This document shows positions 48,930 to 58,465 of a stretch of 64,000 nt of DNA, in pieces. The position numbers were made by a program, and so were the translations under genes. The stretch lies in assembly GCF_016907695.1 (NCBI RefSeq), contig NZ_JAFBCK010000001.1, positions 2,294,001 through 2,358,000 on the forward strand. Reading direction: 5' to 3'. The notes beneath the pieces were generated by a model. That model saw nothing but the letters and a program-made list of their open reading frames with translations. It was not told the origin of the DNA and did not search any database. This stretch comes from Actinokineospora baliensis (GTDB lineage: Bacteria > Actinomycetota > Actinomycetes > Mycobacteriales > Pseudonocardiaceae). Every line of letters begins with the position of its first letter. Within the stretch, counting starts at the first letter, position 1.

Positions 48930-50491
48930 CCGGAGCTCTCGCCGCCGCTGCAGTGCCGCTGGGTTTCCTGGCGGTGTTCTTCCTCTGGCCGGTGGCGGCG
49001 ATCGTCCAGCTCGGCCTCGGTGACGGGCTCGGCGCAGTTCTCCTCGCGCCGAGCACCTGGAAGATCGTCGGCTTCACCTTGGGGCAAGCTGCTGCGGCGA
49101 CGGCGGTAGCGGTGATCACCGGCATGCCGGTGGCCTTCCTGATCGCTCGGACTTCTCTGCGCGGCAACGCCTTCATTCGAGCGGCCGTGATGGTGCCCTT
49201 CGTGCTGCCGACCGTCGTCGTTGGGCTGGCGTTCCGGTCCCTGTTCGGCGAGGGCGGCCCGGTCGCGATCATCCTGGCCAACGCGTTCTTCAACGTCGCG
49301 GTGGTGGCCAGGACGGTCGCCGCTCTGTGGTCGCATGTGGACAGACGGGCCGAAGACGCCGCCCGGTCGCTCGGGGCGTCCCGGCTGCGGACCTTCACCT
49401 CGGTCACCCTGCCCGTGCTGCGACCGGCGATCTCCTCCGCCGCTGCCGTGGTGTTCCTGTTCTGCGCCACCAGTTTTGGCGTGGTCCTGCTCCTCGGTGG
49501 CGGCGAGTACGCGACGTTGGAGACCGAGATCTACCTGCGCACCGTGCAGCTGTTCGACCTCACCGGCGCGGCGGCGCTGTCGCTGCTGCAGATCACCTCG
49601 GTCGTCGCGGTGTTAGTCATAGGAGCCGTCCTGCGCCGCCGGTCGACCACCCTGCGGCTGCGCGGCCGCGCGGACACCACCCGCCGACCCGCCGGTGGTG
49701 AGTGGGGCATCGTTGCCGCCGCCTACCTCGTCGTGCTCGCCCTGTTCGTCCCGATCGCATCGCTGGTCGCGAAATCGTTCGAATCGGGACTCGACGGCTA
49801 CCGGGCGCTCGGCGGGACCGGTTTCCGCGGATCGCTGCAGGTCACCGGCTGGGAAGCGGTGCTCAACTCGCTGCGCGCGGCAACGGATGCCACCCTGCTC
49901 GCCCTGGTGCTCGGTGGCATCTCCTGCGTCGCACTGGTCACCCTCGGGCGGACCAGAGCCCGCCCGAGCCTCGTCGAGGGCATCGACACCGCGTTGATGC
50001 TCCCGCTCGGCGTCTCCGCGGTCACCGTCGGCTTCGGGTACCTGATCACCTTGCACCTGCTCCCCGGTGACCTGCGCACCTCGCCCCTACTGGTCCCCCT
50101 GGCGCAGGCGCTGGTGGTGACGCCGCTGGTCATCCGCACTCTGCTGCCGGTGCTGCGCGCCATCGACACCCGCCTGCGCCAGGCCGCCGCCACCCTCGGT
50201 GCCGCCCCGCTGCGGGTGTGGCGGGAGGTCGACCTCCCGCTGGCCGCCCGCTCGTTCGTCGCCGCCACCGCGTTCGCCTTCGCGGTCGCCCTTGGCGAGT
50301 TCGGCGCGACCAGCTTCCTCGCTCGACCCGAATCAGCCACCCTGCCGGTCGTCATCGGCAGGCTCGTCGCCCGCCCCGGCGAGCTCAACAACCAGATGGC
50401 CTACGCGTGTTGCACCCTGTTGATGCTGGTCACGGTAGCGATCGTGATCGTCGTCGACCGGTTGCGCGTCGGCTCGGTAGGGGAGTTCTGA
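48905..50491 (+). CDS. thiP: Thiamine ABC transporter permease (fused ThiP type)
   Basis: A 528-residue membrane protein with about 12 transmembrane segments arranged as two fused permease halves; each half has the EAA loop that docks the ATPase (DAARSLGASRLRTFTSVTLPVLRPA and QAAATLGAAPLRVWREVDLPLAA). GTG 48905 overlaps the thiB end and gives a short cytosolic start; longer readings lie in the wrong frame of thiB. It ends one base before the ATPase start. Confidence 0.9.
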   Translation: MAHGRPGLTGALAAAAVPLGFLAVFFLWPVAAIVQLGLGDGLGAVLLAPSTWKIVGFTLGQAAAATAVAVITGMPVAFLIARTSLRGNAFIRAAVMVPFVLPTVVVGLAFRSLFGEGGPVAIILANAFFNVAVVARTVAALWSHVDRRAEDAARSLGASRLRTFTSVTLPVLRPAISSAAAVVFLFCATSFGVVLLLGGGEYATLETEIYLRTVQLFDLTGAAALSLLQITSVVAVLVIGAVLRRRSTTLRLRGRADTTRRPAGGEWGIVAAAYLVVLALFVPIASLVAKSFESGLDGYRALGGTGFRGSLQVTGWEAVLNSLRAATDATLLALVLGGISCVALVTLGRTRARPSLVEGIDTALMLPLGVSAVTVGFGYLITLHLLPGDLRTSPLLVPLAQALVVTPLVIRTLLPVLRAIDTRLRQAAATLGAAPLRVWREVDLPLAARSFVAATAFAFAVALGEFGATSFLARPESATLPVVIGRLVARPGELNNQMAYACCTLLMLVTVAIVIVVDRLRVGSVGEF

Positions 50492-50492
50492 C

Positions 50493-51491
50493 ATGCTCCA
50501 GATCACCGACCTGACCGTGCACTACGGCCGCCAGCGAGCGGTGGACGCGGTGGACCTGCGGATCGCCGACGGGGAGGTGCTCGCCCTGCTGGGTCCGTCC
50601 GGCTGCGGCAAGTCGACCCTGCTGCGCGCGGTCGCTGGCCTGGAACCCGCGGACGGCGCGATCTCCTGGGACGACGTGGACCTCAGTGGCGTCCCAGTGC
50701 ACCGACGCGGGTTCGGCCTGGTCTTCCAAGACGGCCAACTGTTCCCGCACCGCACAGTGGCGGGCAACGTCGTCTTCGGCCTACGCATGGCAGGCGTCGC
50801 CCGCCCCGAACGCGACCGCCGCGTAGAGGAGCTCCTGGACCTGGTTGGCCTCGCTGGCTTTGGAGCAAGAAGGGTCACGGAGCTCTCTGGCGGTGAACAG
50901 CAGCGGGTCGCCCTAGCGAGAGCTCTTGCTCCAAGACCCCGCCTGCTGCTTCTTGACGAGCCACTGTCTGCCTTGGACAGATCCCTACGCGAGCAGCTGG
51001 CCATAGACCTGTCTCGGCTCCTAAGAGACTCCAAGACCACTGCCTTGGTCGTCACCCACGACCACGACGAGGCATTCACCTTGGCTGACCGGGTAGCCGT
51101 CATGCGAGAGGGCAGGGTCGTTCAGTCCGGTCTCCCAGATCAGGTCTGGCGTCACCCAGTGGACGAAGACACCGCAAGGTTCCTGGGTTGCAGCACCTTC
51201 GTAGACGCCCCCGCGAAGGACGGCGTTGTCCAAACGCGATTCGGTTCTCTCGCGCTTGATGTGCCCGACGGGACCACGCACCTCGGTCTTAGGCCGTCCG
51301 CGCTAAGAGTCGGCGGCGGCCCTGTCGCAGGTCTGGTGCAGGCCGTCGTTCACAGGCGCGACCACGTGCGCGTCACAGTGCGGACGGGGGAGCAAGAGGT
51401 CGACGCGGTGGCTGGTATCGCCACCGCGCCATCCCCCGGAGAACAGATCCACCTGGAGCTCGACCCAGACGGCATCGCCGTCATCGGGTAG
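50493..51491 (+). CDS. thiQ: Thiamine ABC transporter ATPase
   Basis: A 332-residue ABC ATPase: Walker A GPSGCGKST, Q-loop VFQDGQLFPHRTV, signature LSGGEQQRVALARAL, Walker B RLLLLDEPLSALD, and H-loop VVTHDHDEA. The extra C-terminal 100 residues form a regulatory barrel. It energises the permease with which it is co-transcribed. Codon use drops in GC around 50,850-51,300, which may reflect local recombination. Confidence 0.92.
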   Translation: MLQITDLTVHYGRQRAVDAVDLRIADGEVLALLGPSGCGKSTLLRAVAGLEPADGAISWDDVDLSGVPVHRRGFGLVFQDGQLFPHRTVAGNVVFGLRMAGVARPERDRRVEELLDLVGLAGFGARRVTELSGGEQQRVALARALAPRPRLLLLDEPLSALDRSLREQLAIDLSRLLRDSKTTALVVTHDHDEAFTLADRVAVMREGRVVQSGLPDQVWRHPVDEDTARFLGCSTFVDAPAKDGVVQTRFGSLALDVPDGTTHLGLRPSALRVGGGPVAGLVQAVVHRRDHVRVTVRTGEQEVDAVAGIATAPSPGEQIHLELDPDGIAVIG

Positions 51492-51492
51492 G

Positions 51493-52329
51493 TCACCCGT
51501 CCCGCGTGAGCATCCGGCTGTAGGCGATCGACCCGCCGATCACCAGGTAGCACAGGCCCCGCAGGCTGCCCTCGATGAGCGGGCCCCACTCGATCGGGTC
51601 CCGGACGACCTCCGACACCGCGTCCCAGCTCGTCGTCACCAGCACCGGGTCCACCCCGTCCAGCGCCGGGATCGCCGAGAGCACCCCCGACACGATCACC
51701 ACGCCCAGCGTCACCACGACCACGATCAGCGGGTGCTCGGTGAACGCCGACACCGCCAGCGCGACCGCGGCCAGCGCCCACACCTGCAGCGTCACGTACA
51801 GGACCGTGATCAGCACCCGGCCCAGCGCGTCCATGAACGGCAGCGAAGTACCCGACGCGGTCAGCATGCCGTCGCCGCCGAGCAGGATGACCCCGCTGAG
51901 GATGCCGGTCAGCGCCATCAGCAGCACGGCGAGCAGGGTCACCGAGGCCACCCCGAACGCCTTGACCGCGAGCAGCCGCCCGCGCCCCACCGGGGCCATC
52001 AGCATGCCGCGCAGCGTCCCGTGCGCCGATTCCCCCGCCAGCGCGTCCGCGGCCAGCATCGCGCCGGTCAGCGGCAGCAGCATCGCCATCGCGATGGACA
52101 GCGCGAAGATCGGCAGCAGCATCCCGTTGCCGACGACCAGCGCCGCCAGTCCCTCGGTGCCGCCCTCCTCGCCGTTGGCGGTCGCGATCGCGATCCCGAC
52201 ACCCATCAGCACCGGCACCAGTGCCAGCAGGCCGAGCCCGATCAGCGTGCGCGGCCTGCGCAGCACCATCCGCAGTTCCGAGCGCAGCACCCGTGTGATC
52301 GGTGCCCGGCGCACCACCAGCGTGCTCAT
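51493..52329 (-). CDS. ABC-2 type transporter permease
   Basis: A 278-residue membrane protein with about six transmembrane helices (LIGLGLLALVPVLMGVGIAIA; ALSIAMAMLLPLTGAMLAADALAGE; VTLLAVLLMALTGILSGVILL). The AADALAGESAHGTLRGMLMAPVGR loop matches ABC-2 permeases of bacterial antibiotic/lipid exporters. It overlaps the ATPase gene by four bases. Probably part of a drug- or envelope-stress exporter controlled by the divergent two-component system. Confidence 0.85.
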   Translation of the reverse strand: MSTLVVRRAPITRVLRSELRMVLRRPRTLIGLGLLALVPVLMGVGIAIATANGEEGGTEGLAALVVGNGMLLPIFALSIAMAMLLPLTGAMLAADALAGESAHGTLRGMLMAPVGRGRLLAVKAFGVASVTLLAVLLMALTGILSGVILLGGDGMLTASGTSLPFMDALGRVLITVLYVTLQVWALAAVALAVSAFTEHPLIVVVVTLGVVIVSGVLSAIPALDGVDPVLVTTSWDAVSEVVRDPIEWGPLIEGSLRGLCYLVIGGSIAYSRMLTRDG

Positions 52330-53324
52330 CGGGCCTCCTCCGCGATCAGCGTGTCCAGCTCGGTCATGTCGGCCGTCGAGGATGCCTCGGTCAGCCGGGC
52401 GAACAGGTCTTCCAGTCCGGTCCGCTGCTTGCGGACCTCGTACACAGGCACCCCAGCGCGCACCAGTGCCTCTACGACAGCGGGCGCGGTAGTGGCCGAC
52501 AGGTCCACGCGCACCCCGTCTGGAGTGGGTCGCGCAGGCACCCGCTGGTCTCGCAGTGCGTCGACCGCGGCCGTGGCCTCCGGTGTCGTCACGAGCAAAC
52601 TCCCGCTACCGGCCTCTAGAAGCGCCGACAGCTCCCCCTGCGCCACCACAGTGCCCTGGTTGAGAACCGCGACGTGCGTACAGGTCGCCTCAACCTCAGC
52701 TAGCAGGTGCGAGGACACCAGCACGGTGGTCCCCGCCGCGTGGAGGTCCGCGATGATCGTGCGGATCTCCCTAGTGCCAGCCGGGTCCAAGCCATTGGTC
52801 GGCTCATCGAGCACTACGAACTTGCGAGGCACCAGAAGCGCCGCCGCCAAACCCAGCCGCTGCTTCATGCCGAGCGAGTACCCCCGGAACCGTCGCCCCG
52901 CAGCCGCGGTAAGTCCCACCCGCTCTAGCGCCGCCCCCACGGCGTTAGGCACATCCGCGGTGGCCAACAGCGGCTCCGCAGCACCGAACCGCAGCAGGTT
53001 CTCCCGCCCGGAGAGGAACGGGTAGAACCCGGGCCCCTCCACCAGCGCCCCCACCTCGGGCAGCGCCTTGGCCGCCCCGTCCGGCATCTTCTCGCCGAGC
53101 AGCTCCACCTCACCCGCGGTGGGCGTGACCAGACCGAGCAGCATCCGGATGGTCGTCGTCTTGCCTGATCCGTTGGGGCCGAGCATCCCCAGCACCGCGC
53201 CCGTCGGGACCTCCAGGTCGACGTTGTCCACGGCGACCGTCCCCCGGTAGACCTTGCGCAGGCCCTTGGTGCGGGCGGCCGCGGTACCCACCGCGGCCGC
53301 CCCCTGCTCGGTCAAGCCGCTCAC
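52326..53324 (-). CDS. ABC transporter ATPase
   Basis: A 332-residue ATPase: Walker A GPNGSGKTTT, signature YSLGMKQRLGLAAAL, Walker B FVVLDEPTNGLDPAG, H-loop VSSHLL, and an extra C-terminal domain (about 100 residues) typical of ABC-2 exporters. It overlaps both flanking genes by 4 bases: a LolA-like gene upstream and the permease downstream. Confidence 0.9.
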   Translation of the reverse strand: MSGLTEQGAAAVGTAAARTKGLRKVYRGTVAVDNVDLEVPTGAVLGMLGPNGSGKTTTIRMLLGLVTPTAGEVELLGEKMPDGAAKALPEVGALVEGPGFYPFLSGRENLLRFGAAEPLLATADVPNAVGAALERVGLTAAAGRRFRGYSLGMKQRLGLAAALLVPRKFVVLDEPTNGLDPAGTREIRTIIADLHAAGTTVLVSSHLLAEVEATCTHVAVLNQGTVVAQGELSALLEAGSGSLLVTTPEATAAVDALRDQRVPARPTPDGVRVDLSATTAPAVVEALVRAGVPVYEVRKQRTGLEDLFARLTEASSTADMTELDTLIAEEAR

Positions 53325-54391
53325 TTCTGCCCGAGGGCGTCGATGAGGACCTGCTGCGGCACGGCACCCACGGCGATCCGACCGTCGGTGGTCACCAGCG
53401 CGGTGCCGACCTTGGTCGAGATCGCGTACCCGGTGCCGAACGGACCGCTGACCTCCTTGCCGAGCCGCTTGAGCATGCTCGTCACGTCGACCGCCTGCCG
53501 CTCACCCGACTGCGGGACCTGCGCCGACAACAGCGCCGCGGGCACCTGCCCGGTGGCGACGGTGTCCCAGCCGTCCCCGACGATCTTCAGGTTGGCCGCC
53601 TTGAACAGGTCTTCCCGGTCACCCTCGTTCTTGCCCTCGGTGGACCCCTCGACCACCTTGGCGCCCGCGGGCGGGGTGAAGGTGAACAGCGCCGGGTCCT
53701 GCGCGCCCGTGCTGAACTCGGTGAACCCGACCCGCAGCGCGGGCTCGGACTGGCCGTTGGCCAGCACCTCCAGCCGCAGCGGCACCCTGGTCTCGGAGTC
53801 GACCGACACCCGGACCTCGCGCAGCAGCGTGCGCTCGGTCGGCTTCGGGGTCAGCACCAGCTGGTAGACGGACCTGCCCGCGACGCGCGCCGTGCCGTCC
53901 ACCGAGACGGTGCTGGACTCCTTGATCAGGTCGACGACCTCCTTGGCCGCGGCAGCCGGGTCGGCCAGCTTGTCCTCGACCTCCTTGGGGTCGGCGCCCT
54001 TGGCCGAGTCGAACTTGGTGACCGACCGGTTCGCCGAGCTCCACAGCCAGGTGGTGGTGCCGTCCTGCACGAAGGTGCGCTCGCCGCTGCCGTCCTTGAG
54101 CGAGACCCGGCCGCGGCCGGTGCCGTCGGCGTAGACCCGCGCGACGTTGTCGCCGGAGACCTGCGGCAGGCCCGGGATGGGCAGGCCGATGTCGTTGCGC
54201 AGCTCGACCGCGCCAGCCAGCGACGGCACGTGGGCCTCGATGGTCGACTGCACCAGTGCCTCCGCGCTGATCGGCGGCAGCACCGGCGGTGTCTCGTCGG
54301 CCCCGGCCGGGCTGGCGATCAGGACCAGCCCGGCGACCCCCGCCGCCGTCCCCGCCGCCGCGACGGTCAGCGCCGTCCTCTTCCTGTCCAT
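53321..54391 (-). CDS. Secreted LolA-like / DUF2092 protein
   Basis: A 356-residue exported protein. Residues 1-32 form a signal peptide (MDRKRTALTVAAAGTAAGVAGLVLIASPAGA). The body is a LolA/LppX-like half-barrel: LRNDIGLPIPGLPQVSGDN, ARVYADGTGRGRVSLKDG, TTTWLWSSANRSVTKFD, SVYQLVLTPKPTERTLLREVRVSVD, ALFTFTPPAGAKVVEG. Such domains bind lipids or act as sensors for sigma/ECF pathways. It precedes and overlaps the exporter ATPase and is divergent from the two-component system. Confidence 0.83.
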   Translation of the reverse strand: MDRKRTALTVAAAGTAAGVAGLVLIASPAGADETPPVLPPISAEALVQSTIEAHVPSLAGAVELRNDIGLPIPGLPQVSGDNVARVYADGTGRGRVSLKDGSGERTFVQDGTTTWLWSSANRSVTKFDSAKGADPKEVEDKLADPAAAAKEVVDLIKESSTVSVDGTARVAGRSVYQLVLTPKPTERTLLREVRVSVDSETRVPLRLEVLANGQSEPALRVGFTEFSTGAQDPALFTFTPPAGAKVVEGSTEGKNEGDREDLFKAANLKIVGDGWDTVATGQVPAALLSAQVPQSGERQAVDVTSMLKRLGKEVSGPFGTGYAISTKVGTALVTTDGRIAVGAVPQQVLIDALGQK

Positions 54392-54525
54392 TGCTCTCTC
54401 CCTGTTCGGGTTGTCGTTCCCGCACCGAGAACACTGCGCCCTGGTCGCTGAGATGGTGCTGAGAGCGGCCACGCTGCTGAGAGTCGGCTGAGAGTCCGCG
54501 CCCCGCGCGGGGCGATAGCGCCATG

Positions 54526-55248
54526 ATGGCACTCGTGAAGCCTCGGGTGTTGGTGGTCGACGACGAGCTCGGCGTGCGCCGGGCGCTGCAGCGCGGGCTG
54601 ACCGCCGAGGGCATGGACGTGGTCGTGGCCGCCGACGGGCCCAGCGCCCTGCGCGTGGCGCTGACCGGGGCGTTCGACGTGATCCTGCTCGACATCATGC
54701 TGCCCGGCCTGTCCGGGTACCGGGTGCTCGAGCGGCTGCGGGGCGAGGGGGTGCGCACGCCGGTGCTGCTGGTCTCGGCCAAGGACGGCGAGATCGACCA
54801 GGCCGACGGGCTCGACCTGGGCGCGGACGGGTACCTGGTCAAACCGTTCTCGTTCGTGGTGCTGGTCGCCCAGGTCCGCGCGGTGTTGCGCCGCGGTGCC
54901 GATGAGGGCGGTGGCCGGACGCTGCGGCTGGGGGCGCTGGAGATCGACCGGGGGACTCGGCAGGTGCGGTTCGCGGGGGCGCCGGTGTCGCTGAGCCCGC
55001 GGGAGTTCGCGGTGCTGGACACGCTGGCGGGCCGGGCTGGGTCGGTGGTCACGAAGGACGAGCTGCTGCGCGCGGTGTGGGGCGACGAGCAGGCCGCGAC
55101 CCGCAACGCCGTGGAGGTCTACGTCGGCTACCTGCGCCGCAAGCTCGACGCGGCGGGCGCGGACGGCATCGTGCGGACCGTGCGCGGCCACGGGTACCTG
55201 GCCTCGACCTCGGACCTCGACGCCGCCATCGACCCGGCACCCAGGTGA
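54526..55248 (+). CDS. OmpR-type response regulator
   Basis: A 240-residue regulator: receiver domain with VLVVDDELGVRR (acidic pocket), phosphorylated D in DVILLDIMLPGLSGY, and switch K in VSAKDG; a winged-helix effector domain (LSPREFAVLDTLAGRAGSVVTKDELLRAVWG, AVEVYVGYLRRKL, VRGHGYL). It is coupled to the kinase gene by GTGA overlap. The divergent LolA-ABC operon is its likely target. Confidence 0.94.
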   Translation: MALVKPRVLVVDDELGVRRALQRGLTAEGMDVVVAADGPSALRVALTGAFDVILLDIMLPGLSGYRVLERLRGEGVRTPVLLVSAKDGEIDQADGLDLGADGYLVKPFSFVVLVAQVRAVLRRGADEGGGRTLRLGALEIDRGTRQVRFAGAPVSLSPREFAVLDTLAGRAGSVVTKDELLRAVWGDEQAATRNAVEVYVGYLRRKLDAAGADGIVRTVRGHGYLASTSDLDAAIDPAPR

Positions 55249-56576
55249 TCGACTTCTTGTGGCGCCGCCGCTCGATGCGGCTGCGGGTCACCGCGGTCGC
55301 GACGGCGGTGACCTTGGCGGTGCTGATCGCGCTCGCGCTGCTGACCAGCCGCATGATCGGGCCGCTGCTGGTCAGGTCTGCCGATGACGAGCTCGCGCCT
55401 GTGCTGTCGGCGGCCGTTCAGTCTGTCGCTGCTGGTGAGACTCCGGTGCCGGGGTCGCCGAACATCCATGTGCACGTTCTGGACACTGCAGGAGACCCGG
55501 TAGATGGGCAGCCTGCGCCGGTGTTGTCCTACGCGGATGTGCGGGTCCTAAAGGCGGGCACGCCTGTCCTACGACTGACGGACACGCCTCCAACGCGGTG
55601 GCAGGGGACAGTCACTACGGCCCCCGACGGATCCCAGCGCCTGGTGATCGTTGGCACCGGGCTGCCCGGGTACTCCGCTGCGCACGGCAGTGCCATCAGG
55701 TGGCTCTTGATCGCGGCGATCATCGTTGCGGCCGCCGGTGCGCTGGCCACGTGGTTCGCGGTCAGCTCGGCGCTGCGACCGGTGCAGAGGATGCGCCTGG
55801 CCGCAGCTCGCCTGGGTGCGGGCAAACGTTTGCCCCTGCCGACTTCCCACGATGAGCTGCGCTCTCTCGCGGGGGCGTTGAACGACCTCTTGGCCCGCCG
55901 AGACGAGGCAGCGGACCGCCTGCGCCGCTTCACGGGGGACGCGGCTCACGAACTCCGGTCTCCCGTCGCGTCGATTCGCGTCCAGGCAGAGGTAGCCGTG
56001 CGACACCCCGACCCGGAGCTGTCGCAAGAGGTCCTGACCGAGGTGGTCCACGAGTCCGAGCGCCTATCGGCCTTGGTCGACGGCCTACTGACACTGGCCC
56101 GGTCTGACGCGGGCGAAGTACCCCCAGCCGAACCGGTAGACCTAACGGCGGCCACCCACGATGCCGCCGCCCGCTGCTCCGACGACGGCCCAGAGGTCGT
56201 AGTCCACACACCGACCGGCTTGTGCTGGGTCTGGGCCGCGCACAACGAGGTCGACCTGGTCTTGGACAACCTGCTCCGCAACGCGAGCCGCCACGCCCGG
56301 TCTCTTATAACGGTGACGGTGATCCCCGGCCCCACAGTGACCCGCCTAGTGGTCGACGACGACGGCTCAGGCATCGCTGCGGAGCACAGGCAGCGTGTGT
56401 TCGACAGGTTCTATCGCGTGCAGGACGACCGAGCCCGTAGTAGCGGCGGCACAGGCCTAGGGCTCGCATTGGTCGCGGAGGTAGTCCGCCGACGTGGTGG
56501 GACTGTGCGCGTGGCTGAGTCACCCGAGGGCGGCGCGCGGTTCTTGGTGAGTTGGCGCACGACGTCGGTGTCGTAA
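55245..56576 (+). CDS. Sensor histidine kinase
   Basis: A 443-residue membrane kinase: TM1 near residue 15-35 (VTAVATAVTLAVLIALALLTS), an extracellular domain of about 100 residues, TM2 (WLLIAAIIVAAAGALATWFAV), HAMP, H-box AAHELRSPVASIR, N-box NLLRNASRH, and G-boxes DDDGSGI and GTGLGLALV. It phosphorylates the response regulator encoded upstream. The GTG start overlaps the previous TGA. Confidence 0.94.
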   Translation: MIDFLWRRRSMRLRVTAVATAVTLAVLIALALLTSRMIGPLLVRSADDELAPVLSAAVQSVAAGETPVPGSPNIHVHVLDTAGDPVDGQPAPVLSYADVRVLKAGTPVLRLTDTPPTRWQGTVTTAPDGSQRLVIVGTGLPGYSAAHGSAIRWLLIAAIIVAAAGALATWFAVSSALRPVQRMRLAAARLGAGKRLPLPTSHDELRSLAGALNDLLARRDEAADRLRRFTGDAAHELRSPVASIRVQAEVAVRHPDPELSQEVLTEVVHESERLSALVDGLLTLARSDAGEVPPAEPVDLTAATHDAAARCSDDGPEVVVHTPTGLCWVWAAHNEVDLVLDNLLRNASRHARSLITVTVIPGPTVTRLVVDDDGSGIAAEHRQRVFDRFYRVQDDRARSSGGTGLGLALVAEVVRRRGGTVRVAESPEGGARFLVSWRTTSVS

Positions 56577-56587
56577 GGATGACCGCC

Positions 56588-56968
56588 ATGCGCGTAGTGG
56601 TGGGAACAGCGATCGTCGGCTCACGGGGGCTCTTGGCGCAAGAGCGCGCGTTTCCGCCTGAAGTGGCGGGGATGTGGGAGGTACCGGGGGGACGGGTAGA
56701 GCCGGGCGAGACGGAGGAAGAGGCCGTCCGTCGGGAGTGCATGGAGGAGCTGGGTGTGATCGTGGTTGTGGGGGAGCGCGTAGGCCCAGACGTGCCTTTG
56801 CGCGAAGACTTGGTCCTACGCGTCTATAGGGCTGATCTGGTTGATGGAGAACCCACCGCCCGAGAACACAAAGCCCTGCGCTGGCTCACAGCAGAAGACC
56901 TACCGACCGTCGAGTGGCTCCCAGCGGACCAGGTACTGCTGCCTGCCCTACGCGCCCTGTTGCCGTAA
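56588..56968 (+). CDS. Nudix hydrolase (MutT-like)
   Basis: A 126-residue Nudix enzyme: the box GRVEPGETEEEAVRRECMEELGV fits G-x5-E-x7-REUxEExGU exactly. It resembles (8-oxo-)dGTP diphosphatases of the MutT group, which sanitise nucleotides; the true substrate is unproven. ATG 56588 is preferred because AAGGAT lies eight bases upstream; ATG 56579 is possible. It follows the kinase gene by 11 bases. Confidence 0.9.
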   Translation: MRVVVGTAIVGSRGLLAQERAFPPEVAGMWEVPGGRVEPGETEEEAVRRECMEELGVIVVVGERVGPDVPLREDLVLRVYRADLVDGEPTAREHKALRWLTAEDLPTVEWLPADQVLLPALRALLP

Positions 56969-57006
56969 GAGAACGTGCCGCCGCGGTCGGCGCGCCCCTA
57001 GTGACG

Positions 57007-57201
57007 TCAGGCGGACAGTTCGACCTGGATGAGGTTGACCAAGGTCTCCAAGGCCCCTCGGGTGAACCGCATGGTGAGGTCCTGCCCGGTGACGGACTCG
57101 TTGAAGTGCACGTCGACGCCGTCCGAATCGGTCTCGAGGCGCATCGGGCAGTCAGCGGTGATGGTGACGAACGTGTCGACGATGACGGGACCCTGTCGCA
57201 T
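57007..57201 (-). CDS. Small conserved actinobacterial protein (64 aa)
   Basis: A 64-residue, beta-rich protein (VIVDTFVTITADCPMRLETD, DVHFNESVTGQDLTMRFTRGALETLVNLI). Similar-sized proteins are found next to XRE/DUF397 genes in actinomycetes. ATG follows GGAGAAACC. It is divergent from the XRE regulator and may share its operator. Function unknown. Confidence 0.7.
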   Translation of the reverse strand: MRQGPVIVDTFVTITADCPMRLETDSDGVDVHFNESVTGQDLTMRFTRGALETLVNLIQVELSA

Positions 57202-57279
57202 GGTTTCTCCTGGTTGGTGGGGTCGAGATCGCGCTCCGGTGCCGCATGGCTACGCTGCGGAGGCGACCTCGGTGGTGTG

Positions 57280-57318
57280 GGTTACATGTATCCCATAACC
57301 TAGGGGGTACATGCATCC
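57280..57318. promoter_or_regulatory. Direct repeats upstream of XRE gene
   Basis: GGTTACATGTATCC (57280-57293) and GGGTACATGCATCC (57305-57318) match at 12 of 14 positions, 25 bases apart start to start, with TACATGTA palindromic core. They lie between the divergent 64-aa and XRE genes and look like an operator. Confidence 0.55.
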
Positions 57319-57407
57319 GGAACTAGACGCCCGATCGGGTGTAGTTCCCCCCAGCGCAACGAGATGGTGGGATGGCTATAGCCGTGCCCACGACGACAGG
57401 AGAATCG

Positions 57408-58283
57408 ATGGCGAAGGGCGCAGCCACCATGCCCCGAGTCTTCCTCGGCGTGGCCCTGGCCCAACTCCGCGCCGACGCGGGCATCTCCCTGGAAGCGGCG
57501 GCCAAGCACGTCGGCAAGTCCCGCCAACGCCTCATGAACCTCCTCGAAGGCAGAGCCACCTTCACCGCGGAGGAGTTGCGCCACCTAGCCCAACACCTAG
57601 GCGCCACCGGCGACCGGTTGTCGGAGCTAGAAGCCCTAGGCGCCGAAGCCCGAAAATCCCCCACCGGCGACCCCTACACCGACCTAGGCCCCGAATCCTG
57701 GCGCCGCGTCGCCTACCTAGAGGCGAAGGCAGAGTCCATCCAGGACTATGAGTATGGGATCTTCCCTGCTCTGATCCAGAGCGCCTCCTACGCAGAGGCT
57801 CTCATCCGCGCCACCGAAGGCGTATGGCAAGACTCCCTGGGCGATCAGGTTCGTGCCACCCGCGCGGCGTTCCGACTCAAGCGGCAACAGTTGGTCTTCG
57901 ACTCGGCGGAGCCGAAGCGGATCAGCCTCTTCTTCACCGAGGACACCTTCAACGCCGGAGTCGGCTCACCGCACGTGATGAGCGAGCAGTGCCAGCACAT
58001 CCTCGACTTGGTCGAGGCTCATGACAACCTCGATGTGAGGATCATCCCGGCATCCACTTGGGACAACCCGGCCCAGAACGGTGGCTTCGTGCTGTTTGGC
58101 TTCGGCGAACTGCTTCGGCCCATCGGGTTTCTCCCGGTCATCTACGGGCCATCCACGTACATGGACGGCCCTGAGGACACCAAGCGGATGGCCCGTGCCT
58201 TTGCGCGCCTCGGCGAACTGGCCCTCAGTCGTGACGACAGCCTAAAACTGGTTTCCACGAATAGGGAAAGGTTCGCGAGATGA
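57408..58283 (+). CDS. XRE-family regulator with DUF5753 domain
   Basis: A 291-residue regulator. Residues 10-65 form an HTH_31/XRE domain (LGVALAQLRADAGISLEAAAKHVGKSRQRLMNLLEGRATFTAEELRHLAQHLG). Residues 100-285 form the DUF5753 ligand domain (LEAKAESIQDYEYGIFPALIQSASYAEALIRA, PHVMSEQCQHILDL, VIYGPSTYMDGPEDTKRMARAFARL). ATG 57408 has an ideal AGGAG site; ATG 57372 is less likely. It is coupled to the DUF397 genes by ATGA. Confidence 0.92.
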   Translation: MAKGAATMPRVFLGVALAQLRADAGISLEAAAKHVGKSRQRLMNLLEGRATFTAEELRHLAQHLGATGDRLSELEALGAEARKSPTGDPYTDLGPESWRRVAYLEAKAESIQDYEYGIFPALIQSASYAEALIRATEGVWQDSLGDQVRATRAAFRLKRQQLVFDSAEPKRISLFFTEDTFNAGVGSPHVMSEQCQHILDLVEAHDNLDVRIIPASTWDNPAQNGGFVLFGFGELLRPIGFLPVIYGPSTYMDGPEDTKRMARAFARLGELALSRDDSLKLVSTNRERFAR

Positions 58284-58465
58284 AGATCGGTCCCCAAGAC
58301 ACCGGCTGGTTCAAGAGCTCCTTCAGCGGCGGCGCCAACGACCACTGCCTCGAAGTCCGCTTCACCGAAGGCAACCCGGTAGCCATCCGCGACTCCAAGA
58401 ACCCCACCACCGACCTCGCTGCCCCCTCCGCCGCCTGGTCCCACCTCATCCACTCCATCCGATGA
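58280..58465 (+). CDS. DUF397 protein, copy 1
   Basis: A 61-residue DUF397 protein with the hallmark TGWFKSSFSGGANDHCLEVRF and VAIRDSKNP. Such small proteins are translated with an XRE/DUF5753 regulator and are thought to be its partner. Start overlaps the regulator stop. Confidence 0.92.
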   Translation: MKIGPQDTGWFKSSFSGGANDHCLEVRFTEGNPVAIRDSKNPTTDLAAPSAAWSHLIHSIR